Assembly (NCBI RefSeq): GCF_000756305.1
Contig: NZ_JRFE01000017.1
Location: 124,001 to 188,000, forward strand
Source: Myxosarcina sp. GI1
GTDB lineage: Bacteria; Cyanobacteriota; Cyanobacteriia; Cyanobacteriales; Xenococcaceae
Reading direction: 5' to 3'
DNA: 64,000 bases
The translations under genes and the position numbers were made by a program. Under the pieces are notes generated by a model that worked only from the letters and a program-made list of their open reading frames with translations, was not told the origin of the DNA and ran no database searches. Below, piece by piece: positions 7,680 through 16,140 of this stretch (positions are counted from its first letter, which is position 1; each line of letters begins with the position of its first letter).

Positions 7680-8951
7680 ATGGCACAAATTGAAGTAGTT
7701 GGTATTGGTCTAGATGGTGTAGCTGGATTGACTAAACCAGCAGTAGAGATTATTAATAATGCTACTGTTTTGGCAGGAAGTTACCGTCATTTAAGTTATG
7801 TAGAAAGTTTTCCTGCTAAAAAACTTTTTATAGACGATTTCCAGGCGGCTATTGCATCTATTTTGCAACTTTTAGAGGTAGGCGAACAGATTGTAGTTTT
7901 AGTAAGTGGCGATCCACTTTTTTTTGGTTTGGGACGTTTGTTATTAGAAAAAATACCCGCCGAAAAAATTAATTTTCATCCTCATCTTAGTTCGATTCAA
8001 TTAGCTTTTAATCGTCTCAAAATTACCTGGCATGATGCAGTTTTTATTAGCGTTCACGGACGCAATACCAAGAAATTAATCAAATTTTTAAAACAGGGTA
8101 AAGAAAAAATTGCTATTTTAACCGATAGCAGTAACAATCCTAGCGCGATCGCCCGTCTTTTTTTAAGTTTAAATTTACCCGTAAGTTATTCCTTTCATAT
8201 TTGCGAAAATTTAGGAGGCAGTAGCGAAAACATTACTTTCTTTGCTGCAAATAAAGTTAGTAAACTTGCCGAGCTACAACAAGATTTTGCTTCTTTAAAT
8301 GTAGTAATTTTACTGAGAGAAATAAAAGTATGTGAAGTAAACTTAGACCGCTTACCAATGTTAGGTTTGAGCGATCGCGTTTTTTTAAGCTTTAGCGATC
8401 GCCCCAGTTTAATTACTAAGAAAGAAATCAGAACAGCAATTTTAGGCGAACTTGCGTTACAGCCCCAACAAATAGTTTGGGATATTGGTGCTGGTACAGG
8501 TTCGGTATCGATCGAAATTGCTCGCTTATGCCCTGATTCACAGATTTTTGCGGTAGAAAAAACCAGCATGGGAGTAACTTTAATTATCAAAAATTGTCAG
8601 AGATTTAAAGTAAATAATGTCAATCCTGTTAGCGGGAAAGCTCCAGAATCATTACTAAAATTACCCGATCCAAATCGCATTTTTATTGGTGGTAGTGGCG
8701 GTAATTTGCTCGATATTTTAGAGCTTTGTAGTAAGAAAATTAAACATGATGGTGTTTTGGTTATCGCTCTGGCAACTTTAGAACATTGCCATCAAGCGGT
8801 AAATTGGCTGAATAATAATAAGTGGCACTATCGTCTATTGCAACTGCAAATTTCTCGCTCTACACCCATTAAAAATCTCACTCGCTTTACGCCTTTAAAT
8901 CCCGTTACAATTATTACCTCTAGCCTAAGCGATTTAACCGCTTCGCAGTAG
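7680..8951 (+). CDS. cobL: Precorrin-6Y C5,15-methyltransferase (decarboxylating), CbiE-CbiT fusion
   Basis: 423 residues. The N-terminal CbiE-type tetrapyrrole methylase (about 1-205) has the family opening VEVVGIGLDG-like start (IEVVGIGLDGVAGLTK) and VLVSGDPLFFGLG. The C-terminal CbiT domain (about 225-410) carries the SAM-binding WDIGAGTGSVSIEIA and IFIGGSGG. The fused enzyme methylates C5 and C15 of precorrin-6Y and decarboxylates the acetate side chain at C12, giving precorrin-8x in corrin ring synthesis. The start abuts the stop of the membrane protein upstream. No other cobalamin genes and no cobalamin riboswitch are visible around it. Confidence 0.93.
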   Translation: MAQIEVVGIGLDGVAGLTKPAVEIINNATVLAGSYRHLSYVESFPAKKLFIDDFQAAIASILQLLEVGEQIVVLVSGDPLFFGLGRLLLEKIPAEKINFHPHLSSIQLAFNRLKITWHDAVFISVHGRNTKKLIKFLKQGKEKIAILTDSSNNPSAIARLFLSLNLPVSYSFHICENLGGSSENITFFAANKVSKLAELQQDFASLNVVILLREIKVCEVNLDRLPMLGLSDRVFLSFSDRPSLITKKEIRTAILGELALQPQQIVWDIGAGTGSVSIEIARLCPDSQIFAVEKTSMGVTLIIKNCQRFKVNNVNPVSGKAPESLLKLPDPNRIFIGGSGGNLLDILELCSKKIKHDGVLVIALATLEHCHQAVNWLNNNKWHYRLLQLQISRSTPIKNLTRFTPLNPVTIITSSLSDLTASQ

Positions 8952-9182
8952 CTATTAACTTAAAGATAATTGGCAGATAACAGACAGATAGCAGATAGCA
9001 ATCAACTCTAGTTGCTAAAGTCTAAAAGCTTTTTTATCCTATTCCATATGTACTCTTTTTTTCTTTCTATTCCCTATTACCCATTACCCATTACCTCGAA
9101 ACGATAATTTGAACCGTAAGGAAATTAATTAGAACGACTATAGTATGGCAAGATTAGCTTTAACGGTAATTTAAGAGCAACT
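8952..9182. other. Intergenic region before acs with short direct repeats
   Basis: The stretch contains small tandem repeats: CAGATA-type units at about 8970-9000 and CCCATTA units at about 9068-9095. It also carries the presumptive acs promoter and leader. I see no gene in it. Confidence 0.5.
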
Positions 9183-11147
9183 ATGTCAGACACTATAGAA
9201 TCCGTATTACAGGAAAAACGCCTCTTCAATCCTCCTGCTGAATTTTCAGAACATGCTCGCATTAAAAGCATGGAAGAATATCAGCAACTATATGATAAAG
9301 CAGCGCAAGATCCCCAAGCATTTTGGGCAGAACTAGCCACAAACGAACTGCATTGGTTTCAAAAGTGGGATAAAGTCTTAGATTGGCAACCGCCTTTTGC
9401 TAAATGGTTTATCAACGGCAAAATAAATATTTCTTACAACTGTTTGGATAGACATCTAACTACCTGGCGCAAAAACAAAGCAGCATTAATTTGGGAAGGA
9501 GAACCAGGAGACTCGCGGACTCTTACTTATGCCCAACTGCATCGCGAAGTCTGTCAGATGGCAAACGTTATTAAAGATCTAGGAGTTAAAAAAGGCGATC
9601 GCGTGGGGATTTATATGCCGATGATTCCCGAAGCAGCGATCGCTATGTTAGCCTGTGCCAGAATTGGTGCGCCTCATAGCGTCGTATTTGGCGGTTTTAG
9701 TAGCGAAGCCTTAAAAGCCCGTCTGCAAGATGCCGAAGCCAAATTAGTAATTACTGCCGATGGCGGTTTCCGCAAAGATAAAATTGTACCGCTTAAAAAT
9801 GCAGTTGATGAAGCTTTAGCAGATAACAGCGTTCCTAGCGTCGCTAATGTCTTGGTAGTCCAGCGTACCAAACAGGATATAAATATGCAGGCAGACCGCG
9901 ACCATTGGTGGCACGAACTACAGCCTGACGCTTCTGCCGATTGTGCTGCCGAACCGATGGACAGCGAAGATTTACTATTTATTCTCTACACTAGCGGTAC
10001 AACAGGCAAACCCAAGGGTGTAGTCCACACTACAGGCGGATACAACCTCTATACCCACATAACTACTAAATGGACATTCGATCTGAAAGAAACCGATGTC
10101 TACTGGTGTACTGCCGATGTTGGCTGGATTACGGGTCACAGCTATATCGTCTATGGACCTCTTTCTAACGGTGCGACAAGCGTAATGTATGAAGGTGCGC
10201 CTCGTGCTTCCAATCCTGGGTGTTTTTGGGATGTAGTAGAAAAATATGACGTAACTATTTTTTATACCGCTCCAACTGCAATCCGTGCCTTTATTAAAAT
10301 GGGTGACGAACATCCCAACAACCGCGATTTGTCTTCGTTACGCATTTTAGGTACGGTTGGCGAGCCGATCAACCCCAAAGCCTGGATCTGGTATCGTCAG
10401 GTAATCGGTGGCGATCGCTGTCCCATTGTCGATACCTGGTGGCAAACCGAAACGGGAGGCTTTATGCTAACTCCTTTGCCTGGAGCAATACCCACTAAAC
10501 CTGGTTCTGCTACTTTTCCGTTTCCTGGCATTATTGCCGATGTCGTAGATTTGGAAGGCAACTCCGTAGGTGAAAATCAAGGCGGTTATTTAGTAGTCAA
10601 ACATCCCTGGCCTAGTATGATGCGAACGGTATATAAAGATGACGATCGCTTTCGTCGTACCTATTGGGAACATATACCACCAAAAGACGGCAACTATCTG
10701 TATTTTGCTGGCGATGGCGCGAGAAAAGATGAAGATGGTTACTTTTGGGTTATGGGTCGCGTTGACGACGTGATGAACGTTTCGGGTCATCGTTTAGGCA
10801 CGATGGAAGTAGAATCGGCACTAGTATCCCATCCTGCTGTAGCTGAAGCGGCAGTAGTCTCGCGTCCCGATGAAGTAAAAGGGGAAGAAGTTTATGCTTT
10901 CGTGATTCTAGAAGGCACTCACACCGCTAGCGACGAACTCAAAGCCGAACTCAAACAGCACGTAGGTAAAGAAATTGGTGCGATCGCTCGCCCTGGGGAG
11001 ATTCGCTTTACCGATGCCCTGCCCAAAACCCGTTCTGGTAAGATTATTCGTCGTTTTTTACGCAACTTAGCCTCAGGTGAAGAATTAGTAGGGGATATTT
11101 CGACAATGGAAGACCTCAGCGTGTTAGATAAGCTACGTCAGGGTTAA
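9183..11147 (+). CDS. acs: Acetyl-CoA synthetase (acetate-CoA ligase, AMP-forming)
   Basis: 654 residues, the usual Acs length. The N-terminal acetyl-CoA synthetase domain is followed by the AMP-binding motif [15 protein letters not shown] (about 268-282), the WWQTETGG substrate motif, and the C-terminal [16 protein letters not shown] with the catalytic Lys that is acetylated for regulation in many bacteria. The enzyme activates acetate to acetyl-CoA through acetyl-AMP. The start is the ATG at 9183. A hairpin at 11161-11183 follows. An 84-bp degenerate copy of codons near the C terminus lies at 11742-11825, beyond the toxin-antitoxin pair. Confidence 0.95.
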   Translation: MSDTIESVLQEKRLFNPPAEFSEHARIKSMEEYQQLYDKAAQDPQAFWAELATNELHWFQKWDKVLDWQPPFAKWFINGKINISYNCLDRHLTTWRKNKAALIWEGEPGDSRTLTYAQLHREVCQMANVIKDLGVKKGDRVGIYMPMIPEAAIAMLACARIGAPHSVVFGGFSSEALKARLQDAEAKLVITADGGFRKDKIVPLKNAVDEALADNSVPSVANVLVVQRTKQDINMQADRDHWWHELQPDASADCAAEPMDSEDLLFILYTSGTTGKPKGVVHTTGGYNLYTHITTKWTFDLKETDVYWCTADVGWITGHSYIVYGPLSNGATSVMYEGAPRASNPGCFWDVVEKYDVTIFYTAPTAIRAFIKMGDEHPNNRDLSSLRILGTVGEPINPKAWIWYRQVIGGDRCPIVDTWWQTETGGFMLTPLPGAIPTKPGSATFPFPGIIADVVDLEGNSVGENQGGYLVVKHPWPSMMRTVYKDDDRFRRTYWEHIPPKDGNYLYFAGDGARKDEDGYFWVMGRVDDVMNVSGHRLGTMEVESALVSHPAVAEAAVVSRPDEVKGEEVYAFVILEGTHTASDELKAELKQHVGKEIGAIARPGEIRFTDALPKTRSGKIIRRFLRNLASGEELVGDISTMEDLSVLDKLRQG

Positions 11148-11160
11148 CTGCTGTTGATTG

Positions 11161-11183
11161 GGGATGAGTGTAACGCTCATCCC
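11161..11183. terminator. Hairpin between acs and the convergent toxin gene
   Basis: GGGATGAG and CTCATCCC form an 8-bp stem with a 7-nt loop, 13 bp past the acs stop and 17 bp past the toxin stop. The downstream tract is AT-rich rather than a clean U run, so efficiency is uncertain. Confidence 0.55.
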
Positions 11184-11200
11184 AATATAATAATAGCTAT

Positions 11201-11470
11201 TTAGTAGACTTCATCATGACTACCAATATCTACAAACACGGCATTACCTTCATTTGTGAAGTAAAATAGAACCCTTAAATCGTAGTCAACGCTAAAACTC
11301 CATAATTCTTGAAGTTTTCCCGATAACTTATGTGTTTTTAAACTTGGATCGTAAGGGTCGATTGTAAATCGTTCTATTTTCTGCCAAAATTTTATTTCTA
11401 AATCTAGTTTTTTCCTAATTTTTTTCTTAAACGTTCTTTTAAAAGAAGAACTAAAACTGACTTTTATCAT
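11201..11470 (-). CDS. Type II toxin, RelE/YafQ (ParE superfamily) family
   Basis: 89 residues, basic, with the RelE/YafQ layout: SSFKRTFKKK N terminus, DPSLKTHKLSGKLQELWSFS in the middle, then DYDLRVLFYF and DIGSHDEVY at the C terminus. The HKLSGKL...WS...DYR-type core and the terminal GSHDEVY are characteristic of mRNA-cleaving YafQ/RelE toxins. The start is the ATG at 11470, whose ATGA overlaps the stop of the antitoxin gene upstream by 4 nt. Toxin activity is inferred from family and from the partner gene. Confidence 0.85.
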   Translation of the reverse strand: MIKVSFSSSFKRTFKKKIRKKLDLEIKFWQKIERFTIDPYDPSLKTHKLSGKLQELWSFSVDYDLRVLFYFTNEGNAVFVDIGSHDEVY

Positions 11471-11673
11471 TCGTCTTTAAGAATTCGTTTTAGTTCGTTA
11501 ATATCTGATGAAAATTGCAGTTTATCTTGCTGTTCTTTTCTAGCTAGCTGAAAATTTCGATAGATTTCCTCACGGCGTTCTTCACAAAGATATCTAGCTA
11601 TAAGCAATTGAATTTCTTGCTTTTCTTCTGTGGATAGTTGTTTTATGGCTTCAACTACATCGCTAAAAATCAT
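11467..11673 (-). CDS. Antitoxin partner of the RelE/YafQ-type toxin
   Basis: 68 residues, highly charged and helical (EAIKQLSTEEKQEIQLLIAR at residues 9-28, then a Lys/Glu-rich tail). The gene precedes and overlaps the toxin by 4 nt, the usual antitoxin-first order with coupled translation. No clear DNA-binding fold is recognisable, so its family is uncertain. The N-terminal pattern resembles short cyanobacterial antitoxins with LSxEEKxEIxxLI. Autoregulation is expected for type II modules but no operator can be identified. Confidence 0.72.
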   Translation of the reverse strand: MIFSDVVEAIKQLSTEEKQEIQLLIARYLCEERREEIYRNFQLARKEQQDKLQFSSDINELKRILKDE

Positions 11674-12010
11674 TTTCTACAAGTTATTTTTGTATAAATT
11701 GACTATTTTTACTATAGTACTAAAACAATGTATATTTTAAAGCGATCGCCCGTCCTGAAAAAATTTGCTTTAGCGATACCTTGCCCAAAACCCGTTTTGG
11801 TAAGATTATTCGTCGCTTTTTACAGGTAAAACTCATATTCTTCGTAGTAATTGAATTTTGTCAGTATATTAAATTAATGCTTTCAAGCGATCGCTTGATT
11901 TTGAAATGCCTTTTTAGCGTAAAAAACAAATTTTATACGATGTAAGGTTTTGAGGAATTTGTGTCAGGCAGCCTGGTATTTTACTCAACTGACAATTGCT
12001 ATATTATATT
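11674..12010. other. Intergenic region flanking the acs fragment
   Basis: Apart from the acs fragment, this stretch contains the promoter side of the antitoxin gene and a 16-bp perfect palindrome extending a HIP1 octamer (TCAAGCGATCGCTTGA, 11883-11898). I find no further gene. Confidence 0.5.
11742..11825 (+). pseudogene. Degenerate fragment of an acetyl-CoA synthetase 3' end
   Basis: These 84 bases align without gaps to acs positions 10980-11063, with 70 of 84 bases identical by direct comparison. They translate as AIARPEKICFSDTLPKTRFG and onward to KIIRRFLQ, against [20 protein letters not shown] in acs. Both ends lose similarity abruptly. The orientation is the same as acs and the toxin-antitoxin pair lies between the two copies. 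It has no start codon and cannot be functional; it is a duplication remnant or one carried in by an inserted element. Confidence 0.85.
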
Positions 12011-12355
12011 TTAATATGAAATTTCGCTCTCCGTTCTAGATAAAAAAGTAGCTACTATACCTATTATTATGCCGAATACAGGAATTGAAGGATGAATTTC
12101 AATGCTGTTTATATATTGACCGTCTACAAAACCAAAAATAATACTAATTCCAGCAGCAGCAAAACCAAGCATTTCAAAAAACTTTCTTAGAGTATTTAAA
12201 GGATTTTCAGCCAATTCTACAATCGCTGCTACTACAAGACAAACAGCATAAACAATAAATCCTGTTATTATTCCTTGTAGTGAGAAATCCGATGACATTA
12301 ATGAGTGAAACCAAGCTACAGCACCAAAACAATTTATCAAAATTAAATATTTCAT
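12011..12355 (-). CDS. Small hydrophobic membrane protein, unknown function
   Basis: 114 residues from the ATG at 12355 (a TTG at 12385 would add ten residues). Three or four hydrophobic segments span about residues 1-20, 25-48, 62-80 and 86-105. I do not recognise the family. It is a single gene on the minus strand, preceded by an AT-rich gap. It could encode a small integral membrane protein acquired with the neighbouring toxin-antitoxin region, but that is only suggested by position. Confidence 0.6.
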   Translation of the reverse strand: MKYLILINCFGAVAWFHSLMSSDFSLQGIITGFIVYAVCLVVAAIVELAENPLNTLRKFFEMLGFAAAGISIIFGFVDGQYINSIEIHPSIPVFGIIIGIVATFLSRTESEISY

Positions 12356-12498
12356 AGACTTCCAATCAAACAAATTAATTGACAATCACATACTGACATT
12401 ACTGATTTTTGGTTGCTGTGATTTTAAAAATAGATTGTTAAAATTTGAAAGAAAGTATAAATAGCGCAACTACAGAACAAATCTAAGCGCGATCGCTT

Positions 12499-13011
12499 TT
12501 ACGGTAAATTAATTGGTTGTCCAGAACGATTGTAAACGGCAATATCCCACTGTCCGTTAGCGGCAATTTCAAAGGCAACTTTAGAACCATCGGCACTAAT
12601 AACGGGGTTGCGAACTTGTGCCTGTAAGTTAGTAGTTAAGTTACGTTTAACTATGGTAGTGCGATCGTAAATGTAGATATCCGATCGCCCCTGACGAGAT
12701 AGAGTAAAAGCGATGTAGCGTCCATCTTCTGTAATGGAAGGATTGGCAGCCACTTCATCGAAAGAATTTAAAGTCGGCAAGTCGAGCAAACGCCGTTCTT
12801 GTGCATCATACAGATAAATATCTTGCGAACCGTTACGATCGGAGACAAAAACAATAAACTGAGACGAAATTTGCGGATATACTTCCAAAGCAGGACTGTT
12901 TAAGCTTCTGCCTCCCGTATCGAAGGGAAAGTTGAGCAGTCGCGGATATCCGCCACAACCGCCTAAGAGACCAAATGTGATGGTTAGCAATAGTAGTTTT
13001 GAATGATTCAC
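12499..13011 (-). CDS. TolB-like beta-propeller lipoprotein (copy 2)
   Basis: 170 residues. The signal peptide has a lipobox (LLGGC, Cys about residue 19), so it is predicted to be a lipoprotein. Three propeller blades of the WD40-like/PD40 type follow: SSQFIVFVSDRNGSQDIYLY, then DGRYIAFTLSRQGRSDIYIY and DGSKVAFEIAANGQWDIAVY. It is clearly paralogous to the next upstream gene (13055-13615). Three blades are too few for a closed propeller, so it may oligomerise. The start is the ATG at 13011. TolB-like roles at the envelope are a family guess; no Tol/Pal genes are nearby. Confidence 0.78.
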   Translation of the reverse strand: MNHSKLLLLTITFGLLGGCGGYPRLLNFPFDTGGRSLNSPALEVYPQISSQFIVFVSDRNGSQDIYLYDAQERRLLDLPTLNSFDEVAANPSITEDGRYIAFTLSRQGRSDIYIYDRTTIVKRNLTTNLQAQVRNPVISADGSKVAFEIAANGQWDIAVYNRSGQPINLP

Positions 13012-13054
13012 TATAGCGTAATCGCTCCTTTAAACAGTAAAAAGAGCTTAATTA

Positions 13055-13615
13055 TCAAATATTAGTTACTCGGCTACCATTAGCAATATCTAATTCTATA
13101 TTAGTTCCGCGATCGAGGACTTCAATATCCCACTGACCGCGACGAGCCGTTTCAAATACTATATAACGTCCGTTGGGACTAATGCGAGGATTGCGTACCC
13201 AACTACGATATCTTTCGGTCATATTTTGCGATCGCTTAACTGCGCGATCGTACAGAACAATATTGGGTCTGCCTTCGATACTGGAAATATAAACTATATA
13301 GCGACCAGTACGGCTAATACTAGGAGTTTGAGCTATTTCTCCCGTACGGTTTAAGCCTGGTAAGTCTAAAAAATGACGCTGTTGCAGATCGTAGACATAG
13401 ATTTGGTTGTTACCATTACGATTGGAGATAAAAACCAGGGTGCGTCCGTCACCGCTTATATCGGGTTGTTCTTCATGATAGCGGCTATTAAGAGAGCGAG
13501 AAACTGGCTGACTGCTAGGAGAATTACAAGCTGCTAAAAATACCAGAGCGATCGAGCCGAGCCACTTTAACCCCAACAATCGTCTTTGGTCATTTGCAAC
13601 CTCTAAGTAGTACAT
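13055..13615 (-). CDS. TolB-like beta-propeller lipoprotein (copy 1)
   Basis: 186 residues with an N-terminal hydrophobic segment and lipobox FLAAC (Cys about residue 30). The three PD40-type repeats are DGRTLVFISNRNGNNQIYVY, TGRYIVYISSIEGRPNIVLY and NGRYIVFETARRGQWDIEVL. Repeat order and spacing match the gene 43 bp downstream, showing tandem duplication followed by divergence. The start is the ATG at 13615; a later start near the hydrophobic stretch (GLKWLGSIALVFLAAC) is possible. Envelope location is well supported, function unknown. Confidence 0.78.
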   Translation of the reverse strand: MYYLEVANDQRRLLGLKWLGSIALVFLAACNSPSSQPVSRSLNSRYHEEQPDISGDGRTLVFISNRNGNNQIYVYDLQQRHFLDLPGLNRTGEIAQTPSISRTGRYIVYISSIEGRPNIVLYDRAVKRSQNMTERYRSWVRNPRISPNGRYIVFETARRGQWDIEVLDRGTNIELDIANGSRVTNI

Positions 13616-13722
13616 TCAATACCCAACCAGTTTAATTTAATTAGCTAATTTAGATATCGATTTTTACCTGCTACAAGACGTGAAAAATTAATTTGGACTT
13701 AATTTATAGCTTGGAGCATTAT

Positions 13723-14859
13723 TTAATAATCGAAATTGAGATTGTTTCGTTCCGAGCGCTCGTCTCGTCGCGGTTGCCGTTCATCGGTCGAAATTATCGG
13801 GCGATCGCTCGAATCATTTGAATAATCAGCTTGAGAATCTTCTAGTGGTTGATAATCGACATAATCGGTAGCAATCTCCTCATCGTCGTAATTATCCTCA
13901 TAGTCGCTACCTAAATTAGCATCGTAGCCTCTGTCTAAATCGGGTTCGTAATCTCTACCTAGATCGGGTTCGTAGCTTCTATCTAAATCGGGTTCGTAAT
14001 CTCTACCTAAATCCGCATCATATCTATCCGAACCAGGTTCGTAGTCTCTGCTCAAATCTGCATCGTAGCCTCTATCTGCTTCGGGTTCGTAATTTCTACC
14101 CAAATTGGCTGGATTAGCTCTGCGTCTAACGGTTGAGGGAGGATCTGTATAACCTCCGTTACTAGCTGGACGAGTGCGCGGACGAGGCGAGGAATAAGAA
14201 GCTACATCTCTTGCTGGATTTGGCTGCTCGGCGTAAACATCACGATTGCGGGGTTGCGCGGTTTGACGACGGCGAGAGCGAGTATTAGGAGGTTCGGTCG
14301 CATCGGGGCGGCTATTGCGGCTACGGCTACTGCGACTACGGCTACTTGGTTCTACTCCCGAATCCGAATAAGAGTAATTATCGTACGCGGGTTCGCTACT
14401 TCTAGTATCGGAGGGTCTGCGAGCCGAACGTGAATATGGTTCTTCGTAACCCCTCAATCTAGGACTATTATAATTAGGAGTTCCTCTATCCTCATCCACA
14501 TCAAATTTATCTAATTCTGCTTCTGTATAAACTCTAGAACGACTAACGGGACGGTCGCGATCGACTGTAGGAGTATTACGTCTGGCTTGTTCTGTAGCCA
14601 CACCTCGCAAACGAATGCTTTCTACAGCAAAAAAGACTGTCGTGCCAGTTAGCAAAAATTGCCCAAATTGTAAGATCGGATCTAGTCGCCAACCTTGAAA
14701 CAACAAAATAAAGCCGCACAGCAAACCTACGGCAGCAAAAAATATATCGTGGTCTCGCGATAGTTCTGGGCGCACAGAACGCATGAAATATAGTGATGCT
14801 CCTGCTACCGCCAGAAAAATGCCTAAAATACTGGCTGAATTTAGCCCAAAATTAACCAT
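13723..14859 (-). CDS. ycf66: Ycf66 family protein with long repetitive charged C terminus
   Basis: 378 residues from the ATG at 14859, chosen because AAGGAGA lies just upstream; the frame stays open to 14928 but that extension is polar and unlike the family. The N-terminal 90 residues have the Ycf66 pattern: GLNSASILGIFLAVAGASLY, RPELSRDHDIFFAAVGLLCG and QFGQFLLTGTTVFFAVESIR, forming about three membrane helices. The rest is low-complexity, rich in Arg, Ser, Asp and Tyr, with 8-residue repeats of the RDYEPDLD type. Ycf66 is conserved in cyanobacteria and some plastids; its function is not established. Confidence 0.85.
   Translation of the reverse strand: MVNFGLNSASILGIFLAVAGASLYFMRSVRPELSRDHDIFFAAVGLLCGFILLFQGWRLDPILQFGQFLLTGTTVFFAVESIRLRGVATEQARRNTPTVDRDRPVSRSRVYTEAELDKFDVDEDRGTPNYNSPRLRGYEEPYSRSARRPSDTRSSEPAYDNYSYSDSGVEPSSRSRSSRSRNSRPDATEPPNTRSRRRQTAQPRNRDVYAEQPNPARDVASYSSPRPRTRPASNGGYTDPPSTVRRRANPANLGRNYEPEADRGYDADLSRDYEPGSDRYDADLGRDYEPDLDRSYEPDLGRDYEPDLDRGYDANLGSDYEDNYDDEEIATDYVDYQPLEDSQADYSNDSSDRPIISTDERQPRRDERSERNNLNFDY
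13905..14105 (-). repeat. Tandem 24-bp-period coding repeat inside ycf66
   Basis: Units encoding YEPDLDR/YEPDLGR/YDADLGR-type octapeptides recur about eight times with imperfect copies, visible at DNA level as repeated GGGTTCGTA blocks. Such repeats can change number by slippage. Confidence 0.75.
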
Positions 14860-15287
14860 AAAAATAATCTCCTTATTTGTTTTGGCGATCGCTCCATCTA
14901 TCGTAACTTTTGATTGCACTGTCACCAAAAGTTTGTCTCGTTAGTGTTGACGGACATAATTTTATTTTGCGCCGACTACCCAACAAGCATCTTCGATATT
15001 TATGAGATAAATTTATCGCACCACGCAATTTATGTTTTCAATATTATTTACTCTATCTATTTATAGTATAAGGGGTGGTTTAAAATACACTGTCGTTTTA
15101 TAACAATGTCTGCTTTCGCTATGAACTGAATTTTTAAATAAGTTTAGTTCTTAGAACAGTTTGCTACAATCAACGAGCTTTATCCACCCCGCTATAGCTC
15201 GAACTTAGACAATACCTTCAAACATAAAGTACATTGGAGTGCTGCCTTAAGAACGAGTATTAATTATGGTAATTTGACAAAGTCAAA
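14860..15287. other. Long intergenic region with no recognised gene
   Basis: The ycf66 leader and Shine-Dalgarno lie at the left end. From 15060 to 15240 there are separated complementary blocks (GGGGTGG at about 15072 and CCACCCC at about 15184; GAGCT and AGCTC around 15175-15202) that could fold into an RNA. I cannot match it to a known small RNA. Confidence 0.4.
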
Positions 15288-15317
15288 GAAAGCCCAACCG
15301 AAACACGACTGGGTTTC
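15288..15317 (-). terminator. psbX terminator
   Basis: On the minus strand GAAACCCA pairs with TGGGCTTTC (one bulged C) and is followed by TTTGACTTT. It lies 25 bp past the psbX stop. Confidence 0.6.
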
Positions 15318-15341
15318 TCTGACTCTTAGCCTGTCAAACGA

Positions 15342-15461
15342 CTAAGAACGAGTAACTTTGTCGCTTTGACTGAGAAATATTAGAGCGATAATTGCTGGAA
15401 CGACAACAATTATGCCGCCTAGCACTAAACTTAAAAGAAAATTAGTCAAAGAAGGGGTCAT
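15342..15461 (-). CDS. psbX: Photosystem II protein PsbX
   Basis: This 39-residue protein reads [20 protein letters not shown] and continues [19 protein letters not shown]. It matches PsbX, a single-helix thylakoid subunit of photosystem II near the QB side and cytochrome b559. The opening MTPSL, the VVVPA core and the C-terminal SQxDKxxRS are all typical, as is the length. The ATG at 15461 is the natural start and a hairpin terminator follows. It is transcribed divergently from msrB. Confidence 0.93.
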   Translation of the reverse strand: MTPSLTNFLLSLVLGGIIVVVPAIIALIFLSQSDKVTRS

Positions 15462-15673
15462 AGTTTTATATCCTGATTATTTAACCTTAAAGTAATCTAC
15501 TTCGTTAACAATTTTAAAAGTTTTTTAACCAAAACTACAGTTTATTTCTTCAGGCGATCGCGCTTTTAAGTGAAACCCATACTTACTTTTAGTAATTTCC
15601 AACTCCAAGCAGAGTTAAATTTGGCACATAATAAGTAATAGTATTAACGAGTGTTAAGATAAGTTACAAAATT

Positions 15674-16093
15674 ATGACAGCTTCTAAAAAAGAATTTGAA
15701 GTCCAAAAAACCGATCGAGAGTGGCAAGAAACTTTAACCCCAGAACAGTTTCGCGTCCTCCGCAAGCACGGTACCGAAAGAGCGGGAACCAGTCCCCTCG
15801 ATAAAAACTATGATAAGGGTACGTTTGTCTGTGCTGGCTGCGGTCAACCTTTATTTACCTCTGATACCAAATTTAATAGCGGTACGGGATGGCCTAGTTT
15901 TTATGCACCTATAGAAGATGCTGTAGAAACTACTGTCGATCGCTCCCTATTTATGACTAGAACCGAAGTACACTGTAGTCGCTGTGGCGGTCACCTCGGT
16001 CACGTATTTAATGATGGTCCCAAACCGACAGGACAACGTTACTGTATGAATGGAGTTTCTTTAGAGTTCGAGCCTAAACAAGCAGAAAGTTAA
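15674..16093 (+). CDS. msrB: Peptide-methionine (R)-S-oxide reductase
   Basis: 139 residues. Two CxxC zinc sites (C53/C56 and C101/C104) and the catalytic motif [11 protein letters not shown] with C124 define MsrB; the [10 protein letters not shown] substrate loop is intact. It reduces the R-epimer of methionine sulfoxide in oxidised proteins, probably with thioredoxin. There is no MsrA domain fused. The start is the ATG at 15674. A strong hairpin terminator at 16147-16195 follows. Confidence 0.95.
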   Translation: MTASKKEFEVQKTDREWQETLTPEQFRVLRKHGTERAGTSPLDKNYDKGTFVCAGCGQPLFTSDTKFNSGTGWPSFYAPIEDAVETTVDRSLFMTRTEVHCSRCGGHLGHVFNDGPKPTGQRYCMNGVSLEFEPKQAES

Positions 16094-16140
16094 TCAGCAG
16101 TATAGTCTACAAGAGTGCAAAGTTTGCGCTTTTAGTTCGA

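Noticed and set aside
8952-9182. Possible cobalamin or other riboswitch near cobL and acs
   Set aside because: No B12-box-like sequence or compact structured leader could be recognised; the region is mainly short direct repeats.
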